Part shown: positions 25,401 to 37,840 of the stretch, in pieces
How positions within the stretch are numbered: the stretch's first letter is position 1
How the letters are laid out: the number at the start of each line of letters is the position of its first letter
From: Acanthosepion esculentum
Lineage: Eukaryota; Mollusca; Cephalopoda; Sepiida; Sepiidae
Reading direction: 5' to 3'
Assembly: GCA_964036315.1 (NCBI GenBank)
Contig: OZ038509.1
Location: forward strand, 29,094,968 to 29,158,967
Length of the DNA stretch: 64,000 nt
The notes under the pieces: model-generated
What the model saw: the letters and a program-made list of their open reading frames with translations, nothing else
What the model was told of the DNA's origin: nothing
The model's database searches: none
Translations under genes and position numbers: made by a program

Positions 25401-25995
25401 CGATATGGTATCGATCAGAAAATATTGTTTTTGACTATTTCCAACAGTTTACACAAAGTTTTATTGCAAATATTAAGTTTTACAAACTTTTGAAAAATAT
25501 TGAATTTTCAATGCAAAAGTAAGCATTTCAAGCTAGTTTTTCAACGTTAAACACGGTAATTTCAAATTTGAATATGCTGTTCGAAATCATTAGAAAACCA
25601 ATAAAATTATTGAAAATCGATATGGTATCGATCAGAAAATATTGTTTTTGACTATTTCCAACAGTTTACACAAAGTTTTATTGCAAATATTAAGTTTTAC
25701 AAACTTTTGAAAAATATTGAAATTTCAATGCAAAAGTAAGCATTTCAAGATAGTTTTTCAACGTTAAACACGGTAATTTCAAATTTTTATATGCAGTTTG
25801 AAATTATCAGAAAACCAATAAAGTTATGGAAAATCGATATGGTATCGATCAGAAAATATTGTTTTTGACAATTTCCAACAGTTTACACAAAGTTTTATTG
25901 CAAATATTAAGTTTTACAAACTTTTGAAAAATATTGAATTTTCAATGCAAAAGTAAGCATTTCAAGCTAGTTTTTCAACGTTAAACACGGTAGTT
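22090..25995. repeat. 1952-bp nonamer HOR, two tandem copies
   Basis: Copies lie at about 22090-24042 and 24043-25995. Markers at offset 1952 are CAACGTTACACACGG (22726 and 24678), CGATAGGG (23016 and 24968) and the ATTATCAG...AAAGTTATGG monomer (23851 and 25803). The TTTTATTTTAAATATT, GTAAGCATTTCCAGC and ATTGCTTTTGAC variants also match. After the second copy the array continues into an E-C-D cassette at 26003. The first copy joins copy 2 of the large HOR. Confidence 0.85.
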
Positions 25996-26560
25996 TCAAA
26001 TTTGAATATGCTGTTTGAAATCATTAGAAAACCAAAAAAATTATTGAAAATCGATATGGTATCGATCAGAAAATATTGCTTTTGACAATTTCCAACAGTT
26101 TACACATAATTTTATTGCAAATATTAAGTTTTACAAACTTTTGAAAAATATTGAATTTTCAATGCTAAGCATTTCAAGCTAGTTTTTCAACGTTAAACAC
26201 CGTAGTTTCAAATTTGAATATGCTGTTTTAAATCATTAGAAAACCAATAAAATTATTGAAAATCGATATGGTATCGATCAGAAAGTAATCTTTTTGACAA
26301 TTTCCAACAGTTTTCGCAAAGTTTTATTGCAAATATTAAGTTTTACAAACTTTTGAAAATATTGAATTTTCAATGCAAAAGTAAGCATTTGAAGTTAGTT
26401 TTTCAACGTTAAACACGTAAATTTCAAATTTGAATATGCTGTATAAATCATTAGAAAACCAATAAAATTATTGAAAATCGATATGGTATCGATCAGAAAA
26501 TATTGTTTTTGACAATTTCCAACAGTTTACACAAAGTTTTATTGCAAATATTAAGTTTTA
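24550..26560. repeat. Block repeated at 31696-33706 (offset 7146)
   Basis: CAACGTTACAC (24678 and 31824), CGATAGGG (24968 and 32114), ATTATCAG (25803 and 32949), the 5-bp-deleted AATGCTAAGC (26161 and 33307) and AAAGTAATC (26282 and 33428) all recur at exactly 7146 bp, 33 monomers. The match starts near 24550, where the earlier TTATGG unit is not shared, and ends near 26560. Confidence 0.82.
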
Positions 26561-26646
26561 CAAACTTTTGAAAAATATTGAATTTTCAATGCAAAAGTAA
26601 GCATTTCAAGCTAGTTTTTCAACGTTAAACACGGTAATTTCAAATT
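26003..26646 (+). repeat. E-C-D cassette with a 5-bp deletion in unit E
   Basis: The E monomer reads AATGCTAAGC at 26161 instead of AATGCAAAAGTAAGC, a loss of AAAAG. The same deletion is found at 33307 and 35902, in the cassettes starting at 33149 and 35744. It is therefore a single event inherited through two later block duplications (offsets 7146 and 2595). Unit C here also has GCTGTTTTAAATC, a further subtype marker. Confidence 0.85.
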
Positions 26647-26776
26647 TGAATATGCTGTTTGAAATCATTAGAAAACCAATAAAATTATTGAAAATCGATA
26701 TGGTATCGATCAGAAAATATTGTTTTTGACAATTTCCAACAGTTTACACAAAGTTTTATTGCAAATATTAAGTTTT

Positions 26777-29700
26777 ACAAAGTTTTGGAAAATATTGAAA
26801 TTTCAATGCAAAAGTAAGCATTTCAAGCTAGTTTTTCAACGTTAAACACGGTAATTTCAAATTTGAATATGCTGTTCGAAATCATTAGAAAACCAATAAA
26901 ATTATTGAAAATCGATATGGTATCGATCAGAAAATATTGTTTTTGACTATTTCCAACAGTTTACACAAAGTTTTATTGCAAATATTAAGTTTTACAAACT
27001 TTTGAAAAATATTGAAATTTCAATGCAAAAGTAAGCATTTCAAGATAGTTTTTCAACGTTAAACACGGTAATTTCAAATTTTAATATGCAGTTTGAAATT
27101 ATTAGAAAACCAATAAAATTATGGAAAATCGATATGGTATCGATCAGAAAATATTGTTTTTGACAATTTCCAACAGTTTACACAAAGTTTTATTGCAAAT
27201 ATTAAGTTTTACAAACTTTTGAAAAATATTGAATTTTCAATGCAAAAGTCAGCATTTCAAGCTAGTTTTTCAACGTTAAACACGGTAGTTTCAAATTTGA
27301 ATATGCTGTTTGAAATCATTAGAAAACCAATAAAATTATTGAAAATCGATATGGTATCGATCAGAAAATATTGTTTTTGAAAATTTCCAACAGTTTTCGC
27401 AAAGTTTTATTGCAAATATTAAGTTTTCCAAACTTTTGAAAATATTGAATTTTCAATGCAAAAGTAAGCATTTCAAGCTAGTTTTTCAACGTTAAACACG
27501 GTAATTTCAAATTTGAATATGCTGTTTGAAATCATTAGAAAAACAAAAAAATTATTGAAAATCGATATGGTATCGATCAGAAAATATTGCTTTTGACAAT
27601 TTCCAACAGTTTACACATAATTTTATTGCAAATATTAAGTTTTACAAACTTTTGAAAAATATTGAATTTTCAATGCAAAAGTAAGCATTTCAAGCTAGTT
27701 TTTCAACGTTAAACACCGTAGTTTCAAATTTGAATATGCTGTTTTAAATCATTAGAAAACCAATAAAATTATTGAAAATCGATATGGTATCGATCAGAAA
27801 GTAATCTTTTTGACAATTTCCAACAGTTTTCGCAAAGTTTTATTGCAAATATTAAGTTTTACACACTTTTGAAAATATTGAATTTTCAATGCAAAAGTAA
27901 GCATTTGAAGTTAGTTTTTCAACGTTAAACACGTAAATTTCAAATTTGAATATGCTGTATAAATCATTAGAAAACCAATAAAATTATTGAAAATCGATAT
28001 GGTATCGATCAGAAAATATTGTTTTTGACAATTTCCAACAGTTTATACAAAGTTTTATTGCAAATATTAAGTTTTACAAAGTTTTGAAAAATATTGAATT
28101 TTCAATGCAAAAGTAAGTATTTCAAGCTAGTTTTTCAACGTTCAACACGGTAATTTCAAATTTGAATATGCTGTTTGAAATCATTAGAAAACGAATAAAA
28201 TTATTGAAAATCGATATGGTATCGATCAGAAAATATTGTTTTTGACAATTTCCAACAGTTTACACAAAGTTTTATTGCAAATATTATGTTTTACAAACTT
28301 TTGAAAAATATTGAAATTTCAATGCAAAAGTAAGCATTTCAAGCTAGTTTTTCAACGTTAAACACGGTAATTTCAAATTTGAATATGCTGTTTGAAATCA
28401 TTAGAAAACCAATAAAATTATTGAAAATCGATATGGTATCGATCAGAAAATATTGTTTTTGACAATTTCCAACAGTTTATACAAAGTTTTATTGCAAATA
28501 TTAAGTTTTACAAAGTTTTGAAAAATATTGAATTTTCAATGCAAAAGTAAGTATTTCAAGCTAGTTTTTCAACGTTAAACACGGTAATTTCAAATTTGAA
28601 TATGCTGTTTGAAATCATTAGAAAACGAATAAAATTATTGAAAATCGATATGGTATCGATCAGAAAATATTGTTTTTGACAATTTCCAACAGTTTACACA
28701 AAGTTTTATTGCAAATATTATGTTTTACAAACTTTTGAAAAATATTGAAATTTCAATGCAAAAGTAAGCATTTCAAGCTAGTTTTTCAACGTTAAACACG
28801 GTAATTTCAAATTTGAATATGCTGTTTGAAATCATTAGAAAACCAATAAAATTATTGAAAATCGATATGGTATCGATCAGAAAATATTGTTTTTGACAAT
28901 TTCCAACAGTTTACACAAAGTTTTATTGCAAATATTAAGTTTTACAAAGTTTTGAAAAATATAGAAATTTCAATGCAAAAGTAAGCATTTCAAGCTAGTT
29001 TTTCAACGTTAAACACGGTAATTTCAAATTTGAATATGCTGTTTGAAATCATTAGAAAACCAATAAAATTATTGAAAATCGATATGGTATCGATCAGAAA
29101 ATATTGTTTTTGACTATTTCCAACAGTTTACACAAAGTTTTATTGCAAATATTAAGTTTTACAAACTTTTGAAAAATATTGAATTTTCAATGCAAAAGCA
29201 AGCATTTCAAGCTACTTTTCAACGTTAAACACGGTAATTTCAAATTTTAATATGCAGTTTGAAATTATTAGAAAACCAATAAAATTATGGAAAATCGAAA
29301 TGGTATCGATCAGAAAATATTGTTTTTGACTATTTCCAACAGTTTACACAAAGTTTTATTGCAAATATTAAGTTTTACAAACTTTTGAAAAATATTGAAA
29401 TTTCAATGCAAAAGTAAGAATTTCAAGATAGTTTTTCAACGTTAAACACGGTAATTTCAAATTTTAATATGCAGTTTGAAATTATTAGAAAACCAATAAA
29501 ATTATGGAAAATCGATATGGTATCGATCAGAAAATATTGTTTTTGACAATTTCCAACAGTTTACACAAAGTTTTATTGCAAATATTAAGTTTTCCAAACT
29601 TTTGAAAAATATTGAATTTTCAATGCAAAAGTAAGCATTTCAAGCTAGTTTTTCAACGTTAAACACGGTAATTTCAAATTTGAATATGCTGTTTGAAATC

Positions 29701-31480
29701 ATTAGAAAACCAAAAAAATTATTGAAAATCGATATGGTATCGATCAGAAAATATTGCTTTTGACAATTTCCAACAGTTTACACATAATTTTATTGCAAAT
29801 ATTAAGTTTTACAAACTTTTGAAAAATATTGAATTTTCAATGCAAAAGTAAGCATTTCAAGCTAGTTTTTCAACGTTAAACACCGTAGTTTCAAATTTGA
29901 ATATGCTGTTTTAAATCATTAGAAAACCAATAAAATTATTGAAAATCGATATGGTATCGATCAGAAAGTAATCTTTTTGACAATTTCCAACAGTTTTCGC
30001 AAAGTTTTATTGCAAATATTAAGTTTTACAAACTTTTGAAAATATTGAATTTTCAATGCAAAAGTAAGCATTTGAAGTTAGTTTTTCAACGTTAAACACG
30101 TAAATTTCAAATTTGAATATGCTGTATAAATCATTAGAAAACCAATAAAATTATTGAAAATCGATATGGTATCGATCAGAAAATATTGTTTTTGACAATT
30201 TCCAACAGTTTACACAAAGTTTTATTGCAAATATTAAGTTTTACAAACTTTTGAAAAATATTGAATTTTCAATGCAAAAGTAAGCATTTCAAGCTAGTTT
30301 TTCAACGTTAAACACGGTAATTTCAAATTTGAATATGCTGTTTGAAATCATTAGAAAACCAATAAAATTATTGAAAATCGATATGGTATCGATCAGAAAA
30401 TATTGTTTTTGACAATTTCCAACAGTTTACACAAAGTTTTATTGCAAATATTAAGTTTTACAAAGTTTTGAAAAATATTGAATTTTCAATGCAAAAGTAA
30501 GCATTTCAAGATAGTTTTTCAACGTTAAACACGGTAATTTCAAATTTGAATATGCTGTTCGAAATCATTAGAAAAACAATAAAATTATTGAAAATCGATA
30601 TGGTATCGATCAGAAAATATTGTTTTTGACAATTTCCAACAGTTTACACAAAGTTTTATTGCAAATATTAAGTTTTACAAACTTTTGAAAAATATTGAAT
30701 TTTCAATGCAAAAGTAACTATTTCAAGCTAGTTTTTCAACGTTAAACACGGTAATTTCAAATTTTAATATGCTGTTTGAAATCATTAGAAAACCAATAAA
30801 ATTATTGAAAATCGATATGGTATCGATCAGAAAATATTGTTTTTGACTATTTCCAACAGTTTACACAAAGTTTTATTGCATATATTAAGTTTTACAAACT
30901 TTTGAAAAATATTGAATTTTCAATGCAAAAGCAAGCATTTCAAGCTACTTTTCAACGTTAAACACGGTAATTTCAAATTTTAATATGCAGTTTGAAATTA
31001 TTAGAAAACCAATAAAATTATGGAAAATCGAAATGGTATCGATCAGAAAATATTGTTTTTGACAATTTCCAACAGTTTACACAAAGTTTTATTTTAAATA
31101 TTAAGTTTTACAAACTTTTGAAAAATATTGAATTTTCAATGCAAAAGTAAGCATTTCAAGCTAGTTTTTCAACGTTAAACACGGTAATTTCAAATTTGAA
31201 TATGCTGTTCGAAATCATTAGAAAACCAATAAAATTATTGAAAATCGATATGGTATCGATCAGAAAATATTGTTTTTGACTATTTCCAACAGTTTACACA
31301 AAGTTTTATTGCAAATATTAAGTTTTACAAACTTTTGAAAAATATTGAAATTTCAATGCAAAAGTAAGCATTTCAAGATAGTTTTTCAACGTTAAACACG
31401 GTAATTTCAAATTTTAATATGCTGTTTGAAATTATTAGAAAACCAATAAAATTATGGAAAATCGATATGGTATCGATCAG
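26777..31480. repeat. Large HOR block, copy 3 of 3
   Basis: This copy matches 17680-22456 at offset 9097, then at 8881 after a one-monomer loss near 29540-29600. It holds two E-C-D cassettes (27514-28162 and 29681-30329). To its right, one monomer present here (about 31500-31700, GGTAGTTTC with GACAATTTCC) is missing from the 22.5-kb junction, which shifts the offset to 9098 (CAACGTTACAC at 22726 and 31824). Confidence 0.8.
29540..29600. repeat. Fusion point of two monomers (one unit lost)
   Basis: Compared with 20.4-20.8 kb, one monomer is missing. The unit here begins with the GACAATTTCCAACAGTTTACAC type, then carries TTTTCCAAAC, a marker of the next monomer in the parent, and then returns to GAAAAATATT, the marker of the first. 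The alternation looks like unequal exchange with a short conversion tract. The crossover lies within these bases. Confidence 0.7.
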
Positions 31481-32649
31481 AAAATATTGTTTTTGACAAT
31501 TTCCAACAGTTTACACAAAGTTTTATTGCAAATATTAAGTTTTACAAACTTTTGAAAAATATTGAATTTTCAATGCAAAAGTAAGCATTTCAAGCTAGTT
31601 TTTCAACGTTAAACACGGTAGTTTCAAATTTGAATATGCTGTTTGAAATCATTAGAAAACCAATAAAATTATTGAAAATCGATATGGTATCGATCAGAAA
31701 ATATTGTTTTTGAAAATTTCCAACAGTTTTCGCAAAGTTTTATTGCAAATATTAAGTTTTCCAAACTTTTGAAAATATTGAATTTTCAATGCAAAAGTAA
31801 GCATTTCAAGCTAGTTTTTCAACGTTACACACGGTAATTTCAAATTTGAATATGCTGTTTGAAATCATTAGAAAACCAAAAAAATTATTGAAAATCGATA
31901 TGGTATCGATCAGAAAATATTGCTTTTGACAATTTCCAACAGTTTACACAAAGTTTTATTCCAAATATTAAGTTTTACAAACTTTTGAAAAATATTGAAA
32001 TTTCAATGCAAAAGTAAGCATTTCAAGCTAGTTTTTCAACGTTAAACACGGTAATTTCAAATTTGAATATGCTGTTTGAAATCATTAGAAAACCAATAAA
32101 ATTATTGAAAATCGATAGGGTATCGATCAGAAAATATTGTTTTTGACAATTTCCAACAGTTTACACAAAGTTTTATTGCAAATATTAAGTTTTACAAACT
32201 TTTGAAAAATATTGAAATTTCAATGCAAAAGTAAGCATTTCCAGCTAGTTTTTCAACGTTAAACACGGTAATTTCAAATTTGAATATGCTGTTTGAAATC
32301 ATTAGAAAACCAATAAAATTATTGAAAATCGATATGGTATCGATCAGAAAATATTGTTTTTGACAATTTCCAACAGTTTATACAAAGTTTTATTGCAAAT
32401 ATTAAGTTTTACAAAGTTTTGAAAAATATTGAATTTTCAATGCAAAAGTAAGTATTTCAAGCTAGTTTTTCAACGTTAAACACGGTAATTTCAAATTTGA
32501 ATATGCTGTTTGAAATCATTAGAAAACGAATAAAATTATTGAAAATCGATATGGTATCGATCAGAAAATATTGTTTTTGACTATTTCCAACAGTTTACAC
32601 AAAGTTTTATTGCAAATATTAAGTTTTACAAACTTTTGAAAAATATTGA

Positions 32650-35600
32650 ATTTTCAATGCAAAAGTAAGCATTTCAAGCTAGTTTTTCAACGTTAAACAC
32701 GGTAATTTCAAATTTGAATATGCTGTTCGAAATCATTAGAAAACCAATAAAATTATTGAAAATCGATATGGTATCGATCAGAAAATATTGTTTTTGACTA
32801 TTTCCAACAGTTTACACAAAGTTTTATTGCAAATATTAAGTTTTACAAACTTTTGAAAAATATTGAAATTTCAATGCAAAAGTAAGCATTTCAAGATAGT
32901 TTTTCAACGTTAAACACGGTAATTTCAAATTTTTATATGCAGTTTGAAATTATCAGAAAACCAATAAAGTTATGGAAAATCGATATGGTATCGATCAGAA
33001 AATATTGTTTTTGACAATTTCCAACAGTTTACACAAAGTTTTATTGCAAATATTAAGTTTTACAAACTTTTGAAAAATATTGAATTTTCAATGCAAAAGT
33101 AAGCATTTCAAGCTAGTTTTTCAACGTTAAACACGGTAGTTTCAAATTTGAATATGCTGTTTGAAATCATTAGAAAACCAAAAAAATTATTGAAAATCGA
33201 TATGGTATCGATCAGAAAATATTGCTTTTGACAATTTCCAACAGTTTACACATAATTTTATTGCAAATATTAAGTTTTACAAACTTTTGAAAAATATTGA
33301 ATTTTCAATGCTAAGCATTTCAAGCTAGTTTTTCAACGTTAAACACCGTAGTTTCAAATTTGAATATGCTGTTTTAAATCATTAGAAAACCAATAAAATT
33401 ATTGAAAATCGATATGGTATCGATCAGAAAGTAATCTTTTTGACAATTTCCAACAGTTTTCGCAAAGTTTTATTGCAAATATTAAGTTTTACAAACTTTT
33501 GAAAATATTGAATTTTCAATGCAAAAGTAAGCATTTGAAGTTAGTTTTTCAACGTTAAACACGTAAATTTCAAATTTGAATATGCTGTATAAATCATTAG
33601 AAAACCAATAAAATTATTGAAAATCGATATGGTATCGATCAGAAAATATTGTTTTTGACAATTTCCAACAGTTTACACAAAGTTTTATTGCAAATATTAA
33701 GTTTTACAAAGTTTTGAAAAATATTGAATTTTCAATGCAAAAGTAAGCATTTCAAGATAGTTTTTCAACGTTAAACACGGTAATTTCAAATTTGAATATG
33801 CTGTTTGAAATCATTAGAAAACCAAAAAAATTATTGAAAATCGATATGGTATCGATCAGAAAATATTGTTTTTGACAATTTCCAACAGTTTATACAAAGT
33901 TTTATTGGAAATATTAAGTTTTACAAACTTTTGAAAAATATTGAAATTTCAATGCAAAAGCAAGCAATTCAAGCTACTTTTCAACGTTAAACACGGTAAT
34001 TTCAAATTTGAATATGCTGTTTGAAATCATTAGAAAACCAATAAAATTATTGAGAATCGATATGGTATCGATCAGAAAATATTGTTTTTGACAATTTCCA
34101 ACAGTTTACACAAAGTTTTATTGCAAATATTAAGTTTTACAAACTTTTGAAAAATATTGAATTTTCAATGCAAAAGTAAGCATTTCAAGCTAGTTTTTCA
34201 ACGTTAAACACGGTAATTTCAAATTTGAATATGCTGTTTGAAATCATTAGAAAACCAATAAAATTATTGAAAATCGATAGGGTATCGATCAGAAAATATT
34301 GTTTTTGACAATTTCCAACAGTTTACACAAAGTTTTATTGCAAATATTAAGTTTTACAAACTTTTGAAAAATATTGAATTTTCAATGCAAAAGTAATTAT
34401 TTCAAGCTAGTTTTTCAACGTTAAACACGGTAATTTCAAATTTTAATATGCTGTTTGAAATCATTAGAAAACCAATAAAATTACTGAAAATCGATATGGT
34501 ATCGATCAGAAAATATTGTTTTTGACAATTTCCAACAGTTTACACAAAGTTTTATTGCAAATATTAAGTTTTACAAACTTTTGAAAAATATTGAATTTTC
34601 AATGCAAAAGTAATTATTTCAAGCTAGTTTTTCAACGTTAAACACGGTAATTTCAAATTTTAATATGCTGTTTGAAATCATTAGAAAACCAATAAAATTA
34701 TTGAAAATCGATATGGTATCGATCAGAAAATATTGTTTTTGACTATTTCCAACAGTTTACACAAAGTTTTATTGCAAATATTAAGTTTTACAAACTTTTG
34801 AAAAATATTGAAATTTCAATGCAAAAGCAAGCAATTCAAGCTACTTTTCATCGTTAAACACGGTAATTTCAAATGTGAATATGCAGTTTGAAATCATTAG
34901 AAAACCAATAAAATTATTGAGAATCGATATGGTATCGATCAGAAAATATTGTTTTTGACAATTTCCAACAGTTTACACAAAGTTTTATTGCAAATATTAA
35001 GTTTTACAAACTTTTGAAAAATATTGAATTTTCAATGCAAATGTAAGCATTTCAAGCTAGTTTTTCAACGTTAAACACGGTAATTTCAAATTTGAATATG
35101 CTGTTTGAAATCATTAGAAAACCAATAAAATTATTGAAAATCTATATGGTATCGATCAGAAAATATTGTTTTTGACAATTTCCAACAGTTTACACAAAGT
35201 TTTATTGCAAATATTAAGTTTTACAAACTTTTGAAAAATATTGAAATTTCAATGCAAAAGTAAGCATTTCAAGCTAGTTTTTCAACGTTAAACACGGTAA
35301 TTTCAAATTTGAATATGCTGTTCGAAATCATTAGAAAACCAATAAAATTATTGAAAATCGATATGGTATCGATCAGAAAATATTGTTTTTGACTATTTCC
35401 AACAGTTTACACAAAGTTTTATTGCAAATATTAAGTTTTACAAACTTTTGAAAAATATTGAAATTTCAATGCAAAAGTAAGCATTTCAAGATAGTTTTTC
35501 AACGTTAAACACGGTAATTTCAAATTTTTATATGCAGTTTGAAATTATCAGAAAACCAATAAAGTTATGGAAAATCGATATGGTATCGATCAGAAAATAT

Positions 35601-37840
35601 TGTTTTTGACAATTTCCAACAGTTTACACAAAGTTTTATTGCAAATATTAAGTTTTACAAACTTTTGAAAAATATTGAATTTTCAATGCAAAAGTAAGCA
35701 TTTCAAGCTAGTTTTTCAACGTTAAACACGGTAGTTTCAAATTTGAATATGCTGTTTGAAATCATTAGAAAACCAAAAAAATTATTGAAAATCGATATGG
35801 TATCGATCAGAAAATATTGCTTTTGACAATTTCCAACAGTTTACACATAATTTTATTGCAAATATTAAGTTTTACAAACTTTTGAAAAATATTGAATTTT
35901 CAATGCTAAGCATTTCAAGCTAGTTTTTCAACGTTAAACACCGTAGTTTCAAATTTGAATATGCTGTTTTAAATCATTAGAAAACCAATAAAATTATTGA
36001 AAATCGATATGGTATCGATCAGAAAGTAATCTTTTTGACAATTTCCAACAGTTTTCGCAAAGTTTTATTGCAAATATTAAGTTTTACAAACTTTTGAAAA
36101 TATTGAATTTTCAATGCAAAAGTAAGCATTTGAAGTTAGTTTTTCAACGTTAAACACGTAAATTTCAAATTTGAATATGCTGTATAAATCATTAGAAAAC
36201 CAATAAAATTATTGAAAATCGATATGGTATCGATCAGAAAATATTGTTTTTGACAATTTCCAACAGTTTACACAAAGTTTTATTGCAAATATTAAGTTTT
36301 ACAAAGTTTTGAAAAATATTGAATTTTCAATGCAAAAGTAAGCATTTCAAGATAGTTTTTCAACGTTAAACACGGTAATTTCAAATTTGAATATGCTGTT
36401 TGAAATCATTAGAAAACCAAAAAAATTATTGAAAATCGATATGGTATCGATCAGAAAATATTGTTTTTGACAATTTCCAACAGTTTATACAAAGTTTTAT
36501 TGGAAATATTAAGTTTTACAAACTTTTGAAAAATATTGAAATTTCAATGCAAAAGCAAGCAATTCAAGCTACTTTTCAACGTTAAACACGGTAATTTCAA
36601 ATTTGAATATGCTGTTTGAAATCATTAGAAAACCAATAAAATTATTGAGAATCGATATGGTATCGATCAGAAAATATTGTTTTTGACAATTTCCAACAGT
36701 TTACACAAAGTTTTATTGCAAATATTAAGTTTTACAAACTTTTGAAAAATATTGAATTTTCAATGCAAAAGTAAGCATTTCAAGCTAGTTTTTCAACGTT
36801 AAACACGGTAATTTCAAATTTGAATATGCTGTTTGAAATCATTAGAAAACCAATAAAATTACTGAAAATCGATATGGTATCGATCAGAAAATATTGTTTT
36901 TGACAATTTCCAACAGTTTACACAAAGTTTTATTGCAAATATTAAGTTTTACAAACTTTTGAAAAATATTGAATTTTCAATGCAAAAGTAAGCATTTCAA
37001 GCTAGTTTTTCAACGTTAAACACGGTAGTTTCAAATTTGAATATGCTGTTTGAAATCATTAAAAAACCAATAAAATTATTGAAAATCGATATGGTATCGA
37101 TCAGAAAATATTGTTTTTGACAATTTCCAACAGTTTACACAAAGTTTTATTGCAAATATTAAGTTTTACAAACTTTTGAAAAATATTGAATTTTCAATGC
37201 AAAAGTAATTATTTCAAGCTAGTTTTTCAACGTTAAACACGGTAATTTCAAATTTTAATATGCTGTTTGAAATCATTAGAAAACCAATAAAATTATTGAA
37301 AATCGATATGGTATCGATCAGAAAATATTGTTTTTGACTATTTCCAACAGTTTACACAAAGTTTTATTGCAAATATTAAGTTTTACAAACTTTTGAAAAA
37401 TATTGAAATTTCAATGCAAAAGCAAGCAATTCAAGCTACTTTTCATCGTTAAACACGGTAATTTCAAATGTGAATATGCAGTTTGAAATCATTAGAAAAC
37501 CAATAAAATTATTGAGAATCGATATGGTATCGATCAGAAAATATTGTTTTTGACAATTTCCAACAGTTTACACAAAGTTTTATTGCAAATATTAAGTTTT
37601 ACAAACTTTTGAAAAATATTGAATTTTCAATGCAAATGTAAGCATTTCAAGCTAGTTTTTCAACGTTAAACACGGTAATTTCAAATTTGAATATGCTGTT
37701 TGAAATCATTAGAAAACCAATAAAATTATTGAAAATCTATATGGTATCGATCAGAAAATATTGTTTTTGACAATTTCCAACAGTTTACACAAAGTTTTAT
37801 TGCAAATATTAAGTTTTACAAACTTTTGAAAAATATTGAA
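32650..37840. repeat. 2595-bp dodecamer HOR, two tandem copies
   Basis: Copies lie at about 32650-35245 and 35246-37840. Offset 2595 holds for ATTATCAG (32949 and 35544), AATGCTAAGC (33307 and 35902), AAAGTAATC (33428 and 36023), TTTATTGGAAATATT (33901 and 36496), TTGAGAATCG (34052 and 36647), CATCGTTAAAC (34851 and 37446), CAAATGTAAGC (35041 and 37636) and TCTATATGG (35141 and 37736). In between, 34.2-34.6 kb and the matching 36.8-37.1 kb are rearranged: ACTGAAAATCG is at 34483 and 36861, offset 2378, one monomer different, and CGATAGGG (34276) is in the first copy only. Confidence 0.85.
34390..34850. repeat. First occurrences of right-domain monomer types
   Basis: AAAAGTAATTATTTC (34393, 34610) and the unit with GCAAGCAATTC, CTACTTTTCATCG, AAATGTGAATATGCAG and TTGAGAATCG (CATCG at 34850) first appear together here. 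Both are frequent to the end of the window. The older unit type with ATGCAGTTTGAAATTATT and TTATGG, frequent on the left, is last seen in related form near 35544-35575. Confidence 0.72.
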
